NCBI GenBank assembly: GCA_043818095.1
Contig: JBDRGD010000090.1
Span: 1-16,363, forward strand
Direction of reading: 5' to 3'
Origin: JBDRGD01 sp043818095
GTDB lineage: Bacteria; Chloroflexota; Dehalococcoidia; Dehalococcoidales; RBG-16-60-22
DNA: 16,363 bases
In this document: positions 1 through 6,526 of the stretch, in pieces
Numbering within the stretch: the stretch's first letter is position 1
Layout: every line of letters starts with the position of its first letter
Program-made: the position numbers and the translations under genes
Notes under the pieces: model-generated
What the model was told of the DNA's origin: nothing
The model's input: only the letters and a program-made list of their open reading frames with translations
Databases searched by the model: none

Positions 1-5
1 GCGTC

Positions 6-34
6 TTGCCAAAATTTTCCTCTTGGGTTATCAT
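6..34 (+). promoter_or_regulatory. sigma70-type promoter for tRNA-Arg and the por operon
   Basis: A -35 box TTGCCA (6-11) and a -10 box TATCAT (29-34) are separated by exactly 17 nt, each matching the consensus at five of six positions. The tRNA-Arg gene begins 10 nt after the -10 box, the right distance for a tRNA start. No other promoter or terminator is visible between the tRNA and the first por gene, so this promoter probably also drives the oxidoreductase operon. Confidence 0.7.
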
Positions 35-43
35 ATGGGGAAA

Positions 44-116
44 GCCCCTGTAGCTCAGGTGGATAGAGCACCAGCCTCCGAAGCTGGTTGCGAGCGTTCG
101 AGTCGCTCCAGGGGCG
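44..116 (+). tRNA. tRNA-Arg (anticodon CCG)
   Basis: The full cloverleaf can be drawn. The acceptor stem pairs 44-50 with 109-115, and the discriminator is G116. The anticodon stem is 71-75/83-87 with loop CTCCGAA, giving anticodon CCG at 78-80. The T stem is 92-96/104-108 with loop TTCGAGT. The 3' CCA is not encoded. The gene lies 27 nt upstream of the first por gene with no terminator between them, so it is probably released from a longer polycistronic transcript by tRNA processing. Confidence 0.97.
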
Positions 117-142
117 TTTTGTGTTAGCTTCAGGAGAGCGCC

Positions 143-715
143 GTGACAGGAAAAAACACACTAATCGAAATCAGGTGGCACGGTCGGGGCGGGCAGGGGG
201 CGGTAACCTCGGCGGAGCTGATGGCCCAGGCGGCGATCAGCGAAGGCAAATACGCCCAGGCCTTTCCCAGCTTCGGCCCGGAGCGCCGGGGGGCGCCGGT
301 GCTGGCGTTCGACCGGGTAGACACCGGGAAACCGGTGAGAATCCGGGCGGACATTACCGAGCCGGACGTCGTCGTCGTGCTTGACCCCGGTCTGCTGCCC
401 ATCGCCAACGTGGCCGCCGGACTGAAAAAAGGCGGCGTGGTCATCATCAACACCCGGAAAACCCACGCCGAGGTGAGGAAAGAGTTCGGCATCAAGGGCA
501 GGCTGGCGCTGGTCAATGCTACCAGGATTGCCCGTGACGTGCTGGGCGTGCCCATCGTCAATACCACCATGCTCGGCGCCATCGTCAAGTCCACCGGCGT
601 CGTCCAGAAAGAGTCGCTGCATGAGCCCATCATGAAACGCTTCGGCAGGCTGGGAGAGCGGAACATCAGCGCCATGGAAAAGGCTTACGAGACCACCACG
701 ATTGAGGAGCGGTAG
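143..715 (+). CDS. porG: 2-oxoacid:ferredoxin oxidoreductase, gamma subunit (PorG/PorC)
   Basis: This is the gamma subunit of a cytoplasmic pyruvate- or related 2-oxoacid:ferredoxin oxidoreductase, which oxidatively decarboxylates the acid to acyl-CoA and reduces ferredoxin. The 190-residue length fits the family. The N-terminal glycine-rich motif RWHGRGGQGAVTSAELMA (residues 11-28) and the later FPSFGPERRGAPV stretch are the hallmarks of the domain. The start is GTG, supported by AGGAG at 132-136 with 6 nt spacing. It heads the operon gamma-delta-alpha-beta, followed by three diaphorase genes, and lies directly behind tRNA-Arg. Pyruvate is the default substrate, but 2-oxoisovalerate or another 2-oxoacid cannot be excluded from sequence. 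Confidence 0.93.
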   Translation: MTGKNTLIEIRWHGRGGQGAVTSAELMAQAAISEGKYAQAFPSFGPERRGAPVLAFDRVDTGKPVRIRADITEPDVVVVLDPGLLPIANVAAGLKKGGVVIINTRKTHAEVRKEFGIKGRLALVNATRIARDVLGVPIVNTTMLGAIVKSTGVVQKESLHEPIMKRFGRLGERNISAMEKAYETTTIEER

Positions 716-718
716 GAA

Positions 719-1018
719 ATGGCTAAAGCGGAACACGAGCTGACCTGGAAAGATATCGAAATCGGCGCCGTGGTCACCGAACCGGGTAGTGCCCGTGCCA
801 ACCAGACCGGGTTCTGGCGTTCGCAGCGCCCTACCTATGACCACCGGAAGTGCATCCGGTGCGGGCTCTGCGCGCTTTACTGTCCCGAGGGCTGCGTCAG
901 GCCCATGCCGGAGAAGGGCGGGGTTTTTGAGGCGGACTTCTACTGGTGCAAGGGCTGCGGCCTCTGCGCCCGGGAATGCCCCACGCGGGTGATTACCATG
1001 GTGGAGGAGGAGGAATAA
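719..1018 (+). CDS. porD: 2-oxoacid:ferredoxin oxidoreductase, delta subunit (2x[4Fe-4S] ferredoxin)
   Basis: This 99-residue ferredoxin-like subunit carries electrons from the thiamine site towards external acceptors. Two classical CxxCxxCxxxC motifs are visible: C45, C48, C51, C55 and C77, C80, C83, C87. An extra cysteine, C59, lies in the CPEGC stretch. The N-terminal segment with LTWKDIEIGAVVTEPGSA is the usual PorD lead-in that docks on the other subunits. The gene starts 3 nt after the gamma stop, and its stop codon shares one base with the alpha ATG (TAATG at 1016-1020), so translation is likely coupled. The gene order supports a four-subunit enzyme rather than the fused single-chain PFOR of many bacteria. 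Confidence 0.93.
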   Translation: MAKAEHELTWKDIEIGAVVTEPGSARANQTGFWRSQRPTYDHRKCIRCGLCALYCPEGCVRPMPEKGGVFEADFYWCKGCGLCARECPTRVITMVEEEE

Positions 1019-2193
1019 TGGCAGACCGGAGAGGCGTCGAGGTTTCCATTGCCGTCGCGGACGCGGCCAAGCTGGCGAATGCCGATGTTATCGCCGCGTA
1101 TCCCATTACGCCGCAGACCCATATCGTGGAACACCTGGCGGAACTGGTAGCCGAAGGTGAGCTGGATGCGGAGTTCATCCCGGTAGAGTCGGAGCACTCC
1201 GCGATGAGCGCCTGTCTGGGCTCTGCCGCTGCCGGTGCCCGCACCTTTACCGCCACCGCCGGGCAGGGACTGGAGCTGATGCACGAGGTGCTCTACGTGG
1301 CAGCCTCCATGCAGCTCCCCATCGTCATGGCGGTAGCTAACCGGGCCCTTTCCTCGCCGTTGAGCGTCTGGGGAGACCACTCGGACATGATGGCGGTCAG
1401 AGACACGGGCTGGATACAGATTGTTGCGGAAAACGGGCAGGAGGCCATGGATAATATCATCTGCGCCTTCCGCATTGCCGAGGACCCGCGCGTGCTCACC
1501 CCCGTGATGGTGCACATGGACGGGTTTTACCTGACGCACGTAATCGAGCCGATTATTTACCCGGAGGAGGAAAAAGTGAAAGCGTTCCTCCCTCCGAACC
1601 GTTATCCCCTCCCCCTGAATCCGGACAAGCCCGTGGCCATGGGCGATTTTGCCCCGCCGGTCTCCTACTCCGAAGCCAAGTGGGCGCAGGAGGTCAGGCT
1701 GCGGGCGACCTATGACGTTATCCTGGAGGTCTGGAAGGAATACGGAAAGGCCTTCGGGCGGAGCTACGCCCCGGTGGAGACCTACCATTCTAAGGGGGCA
1801 AAGACCCTGCTGCTGACCATGGGCAGCTTCAGCGAGACGGCGATGGAGGCCGTGGACAAGATGCGGGCGGCGGGTGAGGATGTGGGGCTGGTGCGTCTCC
1901 GGCTGTGGCGCCCCTTCCCCTTCGCCGATTTGCGTGCCGCGCTGAAGGATGCCGACGAGCTTATCGTCCTGGACCGGGCGATTTCCTACGGCGGCCCCGG
2001 TGGCGCGGTCTGCTCCGAGGTGAAAGCGGCGCTTTACAATGAAGCGAAAAAGCCGAAGATTGTCAGCTTCGTGGGCGGTCTGGGAGGCAGGGACATCACC
2101 GTCAACGGCTTCGAAGAGATAATCCGGCGGGGGATGGACCTCGCCCGGAAGGGCAGTCGGCGCGAGTACGAGATTTACGGGGTGAGGGAATGA
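1018..2193 (+). CDS. porA: 2-oxoacid:ferredoxin oxidoreductase, alpha subunit
   Basis: This 391-residue subunit carries the pyrimidine-binding half of the thiamine diphosphate site. Visible motifs are YPITPQT (28-34), a VESEHSAM stretch (56-63) that would include the glutamate contacting thiamine, and GDHSDMMAVRDTG (119-131), which resembles the PorA sequence GDHQD. A C-terminal transketolase-like domain ends in RLRLWRPFP and a glycine-rich YGGPGGAV stretch. The open frame extends 24 codons upstream into porD, but the ATG at 1018 sits behind the GGAGGAGGAGG run at 1002-1013 and overlaps the porD stop by one base, so I place the start there. The stop overlaps the beta start (ATGA at 2190-2193), indicating translational coupling and 1:1 synthesis. 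Confidence 0.93.
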   Translation: MADRRGVEVSIAVADAAKLANADVIAAYPITPQTHIVEHLAELVAEGELDAEFIPVESEHSAMSACLGSAAAGARTFTATAGQGLELMHEVLYVAASMQLPIVMAVANRALSSPLSVWGDHSDMMAVRDTGWIQIVAENGQEAMDNIICAFRIAEDPRVLTPVMVHMDGFYLTHVIEPIIYPEEEKVKAFLPPNRYPLPLNPDKPVAMGDFAPPVSYSEAKWAQEVRLRATYDVILEVWKEYGKAFGRSYAPVETYHSKGAKTLLLTMGSFSETAMEAVDKMRAAGEDVGLVRLRLWRPFPFADLRAALKDADELIVLDRAISYGGPGGAVCSEVKAALYNEAKKPKIVSFVGGLGGRDITVNGFEEIIRRGMDLARKGSRREYEIYGVRE

Positions 2194-3143
2194 TAGAGAA
2201 CTACTCGGTTTACGTTCCGCGTCTGCTGACAAAGCAGGAGAAGTTCGCGCCGGGGCACAGCGCCTGTATCGGCTGCGGGGAAGCCCTGGCGGTCCGCATG
2301 GCGGCGAAGGCTTTCGGCAACAATACCATCGTCGTTAACGCTACCGGCTGTATGGAGATTGTCGCCTCCCGTCTCCCCACCACCTCCTGGTGCCTCCCCT
2401 GGATACACACCCTCTTTGAGAATACCGCGGCGGTGGCTTCCGGCATCGAGGCGGGCTACAAGGCGATGCGCCGGAAGGGTGCCGTAAAAGGAGACGTCAA
2501 GGTAGTGGGGATTGCCGGAGACGGCGGCACCAGCGATATCGGCCTCCAGGCGCTTTCCGGGGCGCTGGAGCGGGGACACGATTTGCTTTACCTCTGCTTC
2601 GATAACGAGGCCTACATGAACACCGGCATCCAACGCTCATCCGCCACGCCCTTTGGCGCGACGACCACCACCTCCCCGGCGGGCAAGAAGAGCATCGGCC
2701 AGGTCACCTGGAAGAAGAACATGCCGGCCATCGTGGCGGCGCACGATATTCCCTATGTCGCCACGGCGAACCCGAGCTATCCCTTCGACTTAATCGCCAA
2801 GGTTAAGAAGGGGCTTGCCGTGAAGGGCCCGGCTTACATCCACATCTATTCCGTCTGTCCCACGGGCTGGCGGTGCGCCACGGACCTGGCCATCCGGCTG
2901 GGGAAGCTGGCGGCGGAGACCGGCGTTTTCCCGATGTACGAGGTGGAAAACGGCCGCTACAGCATGAGCATGGAATTCAAGAAGCTGAAGCCGGTGCAGG
3001 AATACATGAAGCTGCAGGGGCGTTTCCGCCATCTCACGGAAGACGACATTAAATTCATTCAGAAACGGGTGCGCCAGGAATATAACAAGGTAGTGGAGAA
3101 AGCAAAATGGCACCAGACGCAAAAGGGTCGCGGCAAAAAGTAA
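2190..3143 (+). CDS. porB: 2-oxoacid:ferredoxin oxidoreductase, beta subunit (TPP-binding)
   Basis: This 317-residue subunit binds thiamine diphosphate and the proximal [4Fe-4S] cluster. The thiamine motif begins with GDGGTSD near residue 110 and closes with the CFDNEAYMNTG segment near 136-146. The four expected cluster cysteines are visible: C26 and C29 in SACIGCGE, C54 in NATGCMEI, and C223 in SVCPTGW. The C-terminus is lysine-rich. It overlaps the alpha gene by 4 nt and the following NuoE-like gene by 37 nt. The long overlap is unusual, but both frames look genuine: each carries complete family motifs on its own side. Confidence 0.93.
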   Translation: MIENYSVYVPRLLTKQEKFAPGHSACIGCGEALAVRMAAKAFGNNTIVVNATGCMEIVASRLPTTSWCLPWIHTLFENTAAVASGIEAGYKAMRRKGAVKGDVKVVGIAGDGGTSDIGLQALSGALERGHDLLYLCFDNEAYMNTGIQRSSATPFGATTTTSPAGKKSIGQVTWKKNMPAIVAAHDIPYVATANPSYPFDLIAKVKKGLAVKGPAYIHIYSVCPTGWRCATDLAIRLGKLAAETGVFPMYEVENGRYSMSMEFKKLKPVQEYMKLQGRFRHLTEDDIKFIQKRVRQEYNKVVEKAKWHQTQKGRGKK

Positions 3144-3577
3144 ACGGCATACTGGAAAAGTACGGGCGTGACAAGTCCATGCTGGTGCCCGTGCTGCAGG
3201 ACGTGCAGGCGGAGTACCGCTACCTGCCCCGGGAAGCCCTGGAGCAGGTCAGTCACGGCCTGGAAGTGCCGCTGACCCGGGTCTACAGCGTCGCCACCTT
3301 CTTCAAGGCGTTCAGCCTGACCCCCCGCGGCAAGCACCAGGTCAACGTCTGCATGGGCACCGCCTGCCACGTCCGGGGCTCCGTGAAAGTCCTGGACGAG
3401 ATGCAGAAACTGCTGCGCCTCAAGTCCGGCGGCACTACCCCGGACCTGAAATTCAGCCTGGATACGGTGAATTGCGTCGGCGCGTGCGCCCTGGGACCCA
3501 TCGTCATTGTCGATGAGGACTATCACGGCGGCATGAACCCGGACAAGGCCGGCAAGATTTTGAAGGCCTATACTTAG
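3107..3577 (+). CDS. nuoE: NuoE/HoxE-like [2Fe-2S] subunit of NAD(H) diaphorase
   Basis: This 156-residue protein has the thioredoxin-like [2Fe-2S] fold of the 24-kDa complex I subunit, also found in HoxE, HndA and HydC of soluble hydrogenases. The ligands are C82 and C87 (CMGTAC) and C123 and C127 (CVGAC). The upstream VYSVATFFKAF sequence is typical of the family's N-terminal helical domain. The ATG at 3107 lies within the end of porB. The next downstream gene is the NuoF-like flavoprotein, its usual partner. With no membrane complex I genes nearby, it belongs to a soluble electron-transfer module that probably couples the 2-oxoacid oxidoreductase to NAD(H). Confidence 0.9.
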   Translation: MAPDAKGSRQKVNGILEKYGRDKSMLVPVLQDVQAEYRYLPREALEQVSHGLEVPLTRVYSVATFFKAFSLTPRGKHQVNVCMGTACHVRGSVKVLDEMQKLLRLKSGGTTPDLKFSLDTVNCVGACALGPIVIVDEDYHGGMNPDKAGKILKAYT

Positions 3578-3599
3578 TTCGTTCTGGAGGATGTTACCG

Positions 3600-5300
3600 G
3601 TGGCAAAACTGAAATCGGCAGCCGAGCTGGAATCCCTGAGGAAGAGCATCGTCACGAAGAGGGACCCCAAGAAAACGTGCATTACCATCTGCAGCGGTAC
3701 CGGCTGCCATGCCCACGGCTCGGAGAGGGTGGTCAGTGCCTTCCGCGAGGAGATTGCCAAGAGAAAGCTCGGCGGTGAGGTGGACCTGAGAGTCACCGGC
3801 TGTCACGGCTTCTGCGAGCGCGGCCCCCTGGTGGTCATCAAGCCGGAGAATGTTTTCTACCCCGGCGTCAAGACCCGGGACGTGCCCGCCATTATCGTCA
3901 ACGCGAAGGACCATAACACCATCGAGCGCCTGCTTTTCACCGATGCCAAAACCGGAAAGAGCGTCACCTACGAGCACGATGTGCCGTTCTACCAGCGCCA
4001 GAAGCGCCTGGTCTTCGGGAATAACGGCTTAATCGACCCCACGGTCATCGAGGACTACTTCGCCGTGGGGGGCTACGCCGCGCTGGCGAAAGCCCTCACC
4101 GGGATGAAGCCCGAGGCAGTTATCGCCGAGGTCAAGAAAGCCGGACTGAGGGGGCGCGGCGGCGGTGGTTTCCCCACCGGGGACAAGTGGGCTTCCACGC
4201 GGAAGGCACACGGCACCCCGAAATACGTCATCTGCAACGCCGACGAGGGCGACCCCGGCGCTTACATGGACCGCAGCCTCGTGGAGGGGAACCCGCACAG
4301 CGTGCTGGAAGGCATGATTATCGGCGCCTACGCCATCGGCAGCAACGATGGCTATATCTATGTGCGCAACGAGTATCCGCTGGCGGTGAAGAACATGCAG
4401 ACCGCCATCGAGCAGGCGGAGAAATACGGCCTGCTCGGCAAGAACATTCTCGGCTCGGGGTTCGATTTTCACGTCCGCATCAACCGCGGCGGCGGCGCCT
4501 TCATCTGCGGTGAGTCCACCGCCCTGATGGCCTCCCTGGAGGGACAGGTCGGCGAGCCGCGCGCCAAGTACGTGCATACCTCGGAGCAGGGGCTCTGGGG
4601 CAAACCCACGGACCTGAACAACGTGGAGACGTGGGCGAACGTGCCCCTGATTATTAACAACGGCGCGGCCTGGTATGCCGGCATCGGCACCAAGGGCAGC
4701 AAGGGGACGAAAATCTTCTCCCTGGTGGGCAAGATTAACAACACCGGCCTGGTGGAAGTGCCCATGGGCATCACCCTGCGGGAGATTATCTATGACATCG
4801 GCGGGGGCATCCCGGAAGGCAAGAAATTCAAAGCCGTCCAGACCGGGGGGCCCTCCGGCGGCGTTATCCCGGAAAAGCTGCTGGGCCTGCCCGTGGACTT
4901 CGACGAACTGACCAAGGTGGGTTCGATGATGGGCTCCGGCGGCATGATTGTCATGGACGAGGGCACCTGCATGGTGGATATGGCGAAATACTTCGTCCAG
5001 TTCCTGGAAGGCGAGTCTTGCGGGAAGTGCCTCCCCTGCCGGGAGGGGCTGCAGCGGATGGCGGAAATCCTGGAGGGAATCACCGGCGGCAAGGGAAAGA
5101 TGAGCGACCTGAAGCTGCTGGAGGAACTCTGCGATACCCTGCGGGAGGCTTCTCTCTGCGGTCTGGGACAGACGGCGCCCAATCCCGTGATGAGCACTAT
5201 CCGCTATTTCCGCAAGGAATATGAAGCCCACATCAAGGATAAAAAATGTCCTGCCGGCGTCTGCACCGGGCTGCTGGCAAAATCGGCGAGGGTGAAATAG
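3600..5300 (+). CDS. nuoF: NuoF/HoxF-like NADH-binding flavoprotein with N-terminal [2Fe-2S] domain
   Basis: This 566-residue flavoprotein would exchange electrons between NAD(H), through FMN, and Fe-S clusters. An N-terminal thioredoxin-like [2Fe-2S] domain (C31, C36, C68, C72) precedes the 51-kDa core. The core shows the NADH/FMN glycine-rich loop GRGGGGFPTGDKW (185-197), the NADEGDPGAYMDR segment, a central SLBB-like region, and the [4Fe-4S] ligands SCGKCLPC (474, 477, 480) plus C520. An ATG 9 nt upstream (3591) directly abuts the GGAGG at 3586-3590, leaving no spacing. The GTG at 3600 has 9 nt spacing and is preferred. HydB/HndC relatives continue after KCPAGVC into a 2x[4Fe-4S] ferredoxin domain, but here the protein ends 14 residues later without it. 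Confidence 0.92.
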   Translation: MAKLKSAAELESLRKSIVTKRDPKKTCITICSGTGCHAHGSERVVSAFREEIAKRKLGGEVDLRVTGCHGFCERGPLVVIKPENVFYPGVKTRDVPAIIVNAKDHNTIERLLFTDAKTGKSVTYEHDVPFYQRQKRLVFGNNGLIDPTVIEDYFAVGGYAALAKALTGMKPEAVIAEVKKAGLRGRGGGGFPTGDKWASTRKAHGTPKYVICNADEGDPGAYMDRSLVEGNPHSVLEGMIIGAYAIGSNDGYIYVRNEYPLAVKNMQTAIEQAEKYGLLGKNILGSGFDFHVRINRGGGAFICGESTALMASLEGQVGEPRAKYVHTSEQGLWGKPTDLNNVETWANVPLIINNGAAWYAGIGTKGSKGTKIFSLVGKINNTGLVEVPMGITLREIIYDIGGGIPEGKKFKAVQTGGPSGGVIPEKLLGLPVDFDELTKVGSMMGSGGMIVMDEGTCMVDMAKYFVQFLEGESCGKCLPCREGLQRMAEILEGITGGKGKMSDLKLLEELCDTLREASLCGLGQTAPNPVMSTIRYFRKEYEAHIKDKKCPAGVCTGLLAKSARVK

Positions 5301-5302
5301 AG

Positions 5303-6034
5303 ATGGTAACGTTGACGATTAACGGACGGGAAATCCAGGCGGAAGAGGGCACGCTGCTTCGCACCGCCGCCCGGGAGCACAACATCGATATCCCCGGTCT
5401 GTGCGACGAAGAAGCGGTGGCGCCTTACGGGGCGTGTCGGCTCTGCATGGTGGAAATCACCACCGCGCGGGGACGCCAGCGCCTGGTGGCTTCCTGTCTT
5501 TACCCGGTGGAGGAGGGGCTCCAGGTGGTGACCGAGAACGAGCGCCTCGCCGGGCACCGCCGCGTGCTGCTGGAGCTGTTGCTCACCCGCTGCCCGGACG
5601 TGGAGAAAATCCAGGAAATGGCGAAGGCGTACGGCGTGACCCGTCCGCGCTTTCCCGTGCAAGAGGACAATAACCGGTGCATCCTCTGCGCGCTGTGCAC
5701 CCGTGTCTGCCGGGAGGTGGTGGGGGTCTCCGCCATCAGCCTTTCCAACCGCGGCGTGGAGCGCAAGATGACCACTCCCTTCGACGAGGATGCCTCGGAG
5801 GCCTGCATCGGCTGCGGCTCCTGCGCCTTCATCTGCCCCACGGACGCCATCCGCATGATTGACCGGGACGGCAGGCGCACCATCCGGTGGCCGCATAACA
5901 AGCTGGAGTTCAAGATGCACCAGTGCAAGGTCTGCGGCAGCTTCTGGGTGCCGGAAAAGCAGATTGAGTATATCGCCAAAATTTCCGGGACGAAGCTTTC
6001 CGACTACGATGCCTGCCCGGTCTGCCGGGAATAA
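5303..6034 (+). CDS. NuoG/HoxU-like iron-sulfur subunit ([2Fe-2S] plus 2x[4Fe-4S])
   Basis: This 243-residue protein corresponds to the N-terminal, electron-wiring part of NuoG, HoxU or HydA. A plant-type [2Fe-2S] domain has ligands C34, C45, C48 and C65. The next segment, where NuoG has an H-C-C-C [4Fe-4S] site, keeps only H85 and C97. Two ferredoxin clusters follow: C126, C129, C132, C136 and C168, C171, C174, C178. The C-terminus carries an unusual CxxC-x26-CxxC pair (C208, C211, C238, C241) resembling a zinc ribbon or rubredoxin-like site. No hydrogenase H-cluster domain and no molybdopterin domain are present. The ATG at 5303 follows the nuoF stop by 2 nt, and the upstream in-frame ATG at 5246 lies inside nuoF and is not favoured. 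Confidence 0.88.
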   Translation: MVTLTINGREIQAEEGTLLRTAAREHNIDIPGLCDEEAVAPYGACRLCMVEITTARGRQRLVASCLYPVEEGLQVVTENERLAGHRRVLLELLLTRCPDVEKIQEMAKAYGVTRPRFPVQEDNNRCILCALCTRVCREVVGVSAISLSNRGVERKMTTPFDEDASEACIGCGSCAFICPTDAIRMIDRDGRRTIRWPHNKLEFKMHQCKVCGSFWVPEKQIEYIAKISGTKLSDYDACPVCRE

Positions 6035-6056
6035 AAGTCTCCGGCGTTGATAATTT

Positions 6057-6074
6057 GGGGGTGACCTCACCCCC
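6057..6074. repeat. GC-rich hairpin 1
   Basis: GGGGGTGA and TCACCCCC form an inverted repeat (6057-6064 and 6067-6074), realistically a 7-bp stem with a 4-nt loop. It lies 22 nt after the last operon stop codon and is the first of three hairpins in tandem. It may stabilise the mRNA 3' end or be part of a dispersed repeat. No T-run follows it. Confidence 0.6.
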
Positions 6075-6079
6075 TGTGT

Positions 6080-6114
6080 CCCCCTCTCCTTGGGGATAGG
6101 TGAAGGAGAGGGGG
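6080..6114 (+). terminator. 12-bp GC-rich hairpin, probable operon terminator or repeat
   Basis: CCCCCTCTCCTT (6080-6091) pairs perfectly with AAGGAGAGGGGG (6103-6114) around an 11-nt loop. The A/T-rich sequence ATTATTGTTTATT follows. This is the strongest hairpin after the por-diaphorase operon and probably ends its transcription. The T-tract is imperfect, however, and sequences of this type also occur as dispersed intergenic repeats, so the role is inferred. Confidence 0.5.
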
Positions 6115-6127
6115 ATTATTGTTTATT

Positions 6128-6145
6128 AAGGGGCTGACGCCCCTT
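6128..6145. repeat. GC-rich hairpin 3
   Basis: AAGGGGC (6128-6134) and GCCCCTT (6139-6145) form a perfect 7-bp stem around a TGAC loop. Only three T residues follow, so as a terminator it would be weak. It sits between the larger hairpin and the palindromic element. Confidence 0.55.
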
Positions 6146-6183
6146 TCCCCGGCTGGGAAGAGGCATTGGGCAGGGTGCTAGCG

Positions 6184-6254
6184 GTCATTGCGAGGGGTCA
6201 TAGACCCCGTGGCAATCCCGCAGGGTAAGATTGCTTCGCTCCGCTCGCAATGAC
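6184..6254. repeat. 71-bp palindromic dispersed-repeat-like element
   Basis: The element begins with GTCATTGCGAG (6184-6194) and ends with its exact reverse complement CTCGCAATGAC (6244-6254). Nested inside are GGGGTC/GACCCC (6194-6199 and 6203-6208) and GCAATC/GATTGC (6212-6217 and 6229-6234). Intergenic repeats with the end sequence GTCATTGCGAG and an internal CAATC are widespread in bacterial genomes as REP- or MITE-like units. No coding potential is visible. Copy number in this genome cannot be seen here, because only one copy lies in the window. Confidence 0.7.
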
Positions 6255-6294
6255 AGGGGGAAGGCCCAAATACGAATATCTAACTACCGGTTTA

Positions 6295-6323
6295 TTGAAT
6301 CGAGGCTGGCGCTCTGTTATACT
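6295..6323 (+). promoter_or_regulatory. sigma70-type promoter for tRNA-Pro
   Basis: TTGAAT (6295-6300) and TATACT (6318-6323) are separated by 17 nt. The tRNA-Pro gene starts 9 nt after the -10 box. The boxes match the consensus at four and five of six positions respectively. Confidence 0.72.
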
Positions 6324-6331
6324 TTTCCCGG

Positions 6332-6406
6332 CGGGGTGTAGCGCAGTCTGGTTAGCGCGCAGCGTTTGGGACGCTGAGGTCGGTGGTTCAAATCCACTCA
6401 CCCCGA
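6332..6406 (+). tRNA. tRNA-Pro (anticodon TGG)
   Basis: The acceptor stem pairs CGGGGTG (6332-6338) with CACCCCG (6399-6405), and the discriminator is A6406. The anticodon stem is 6360-6364/6372-6376 with loop TTTGGGA, giving anticodon TGG at 6367-6369. The T arm contains GGTTCAAATCC. CCA is not encoded. A T-rich run (about 6443-6455) follows, but without a clear hairpin, so the transcript may continue towards the methyltransferase gene. Confidence 0.97.
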
Positions 6407-6526
6407 TATTCCCCCGTCTGCCTTCTCGCATTCAAACGGAGGTCTTTCTTTTTTCTGGCGGCTTCTGGTAAAACCGGAGGCGCTGTAGTAATCTTTAGAA
6501 AAGGCACTTGCCGGGAGAAGCCCCTT

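Noticed and set aside
940..2232. Long minus-strand open frame of about 430 codons opposite porA
   Set aside because: It is a shadow of the GC-rich coding strand. porA carries clear family motifs and this frame shows none.
4029..5231. Minus-strand open frame of about 400 codons opposite nuoF
   Set aside because: It lies wholly opposite a flavoprotein gene with complete motifs; the composition effect explains it.
3107..6034. Interpretation as respiratory complex I or as an [FeFe] hydrogenase
   Set aside because: No membrane subunits, no NuoB/C/D/I, and no H-cluster motifs are present. The NuoG-like protein is only 243 residues long.
6057..6254. Possible CRISPR array or insertion sequence
   Set aside because: The palindromes differ in sequence and there are no regular spacers. 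No transposase frame is present, so a small dispersed repeat is the better reading.
6198..6431. Minus-strand open frame containing GVSGFEPPTSASQTLRANQT
   Set aside because: This is the classic false protein read antisense through tRNA-Pro and into the palindromic repeat.
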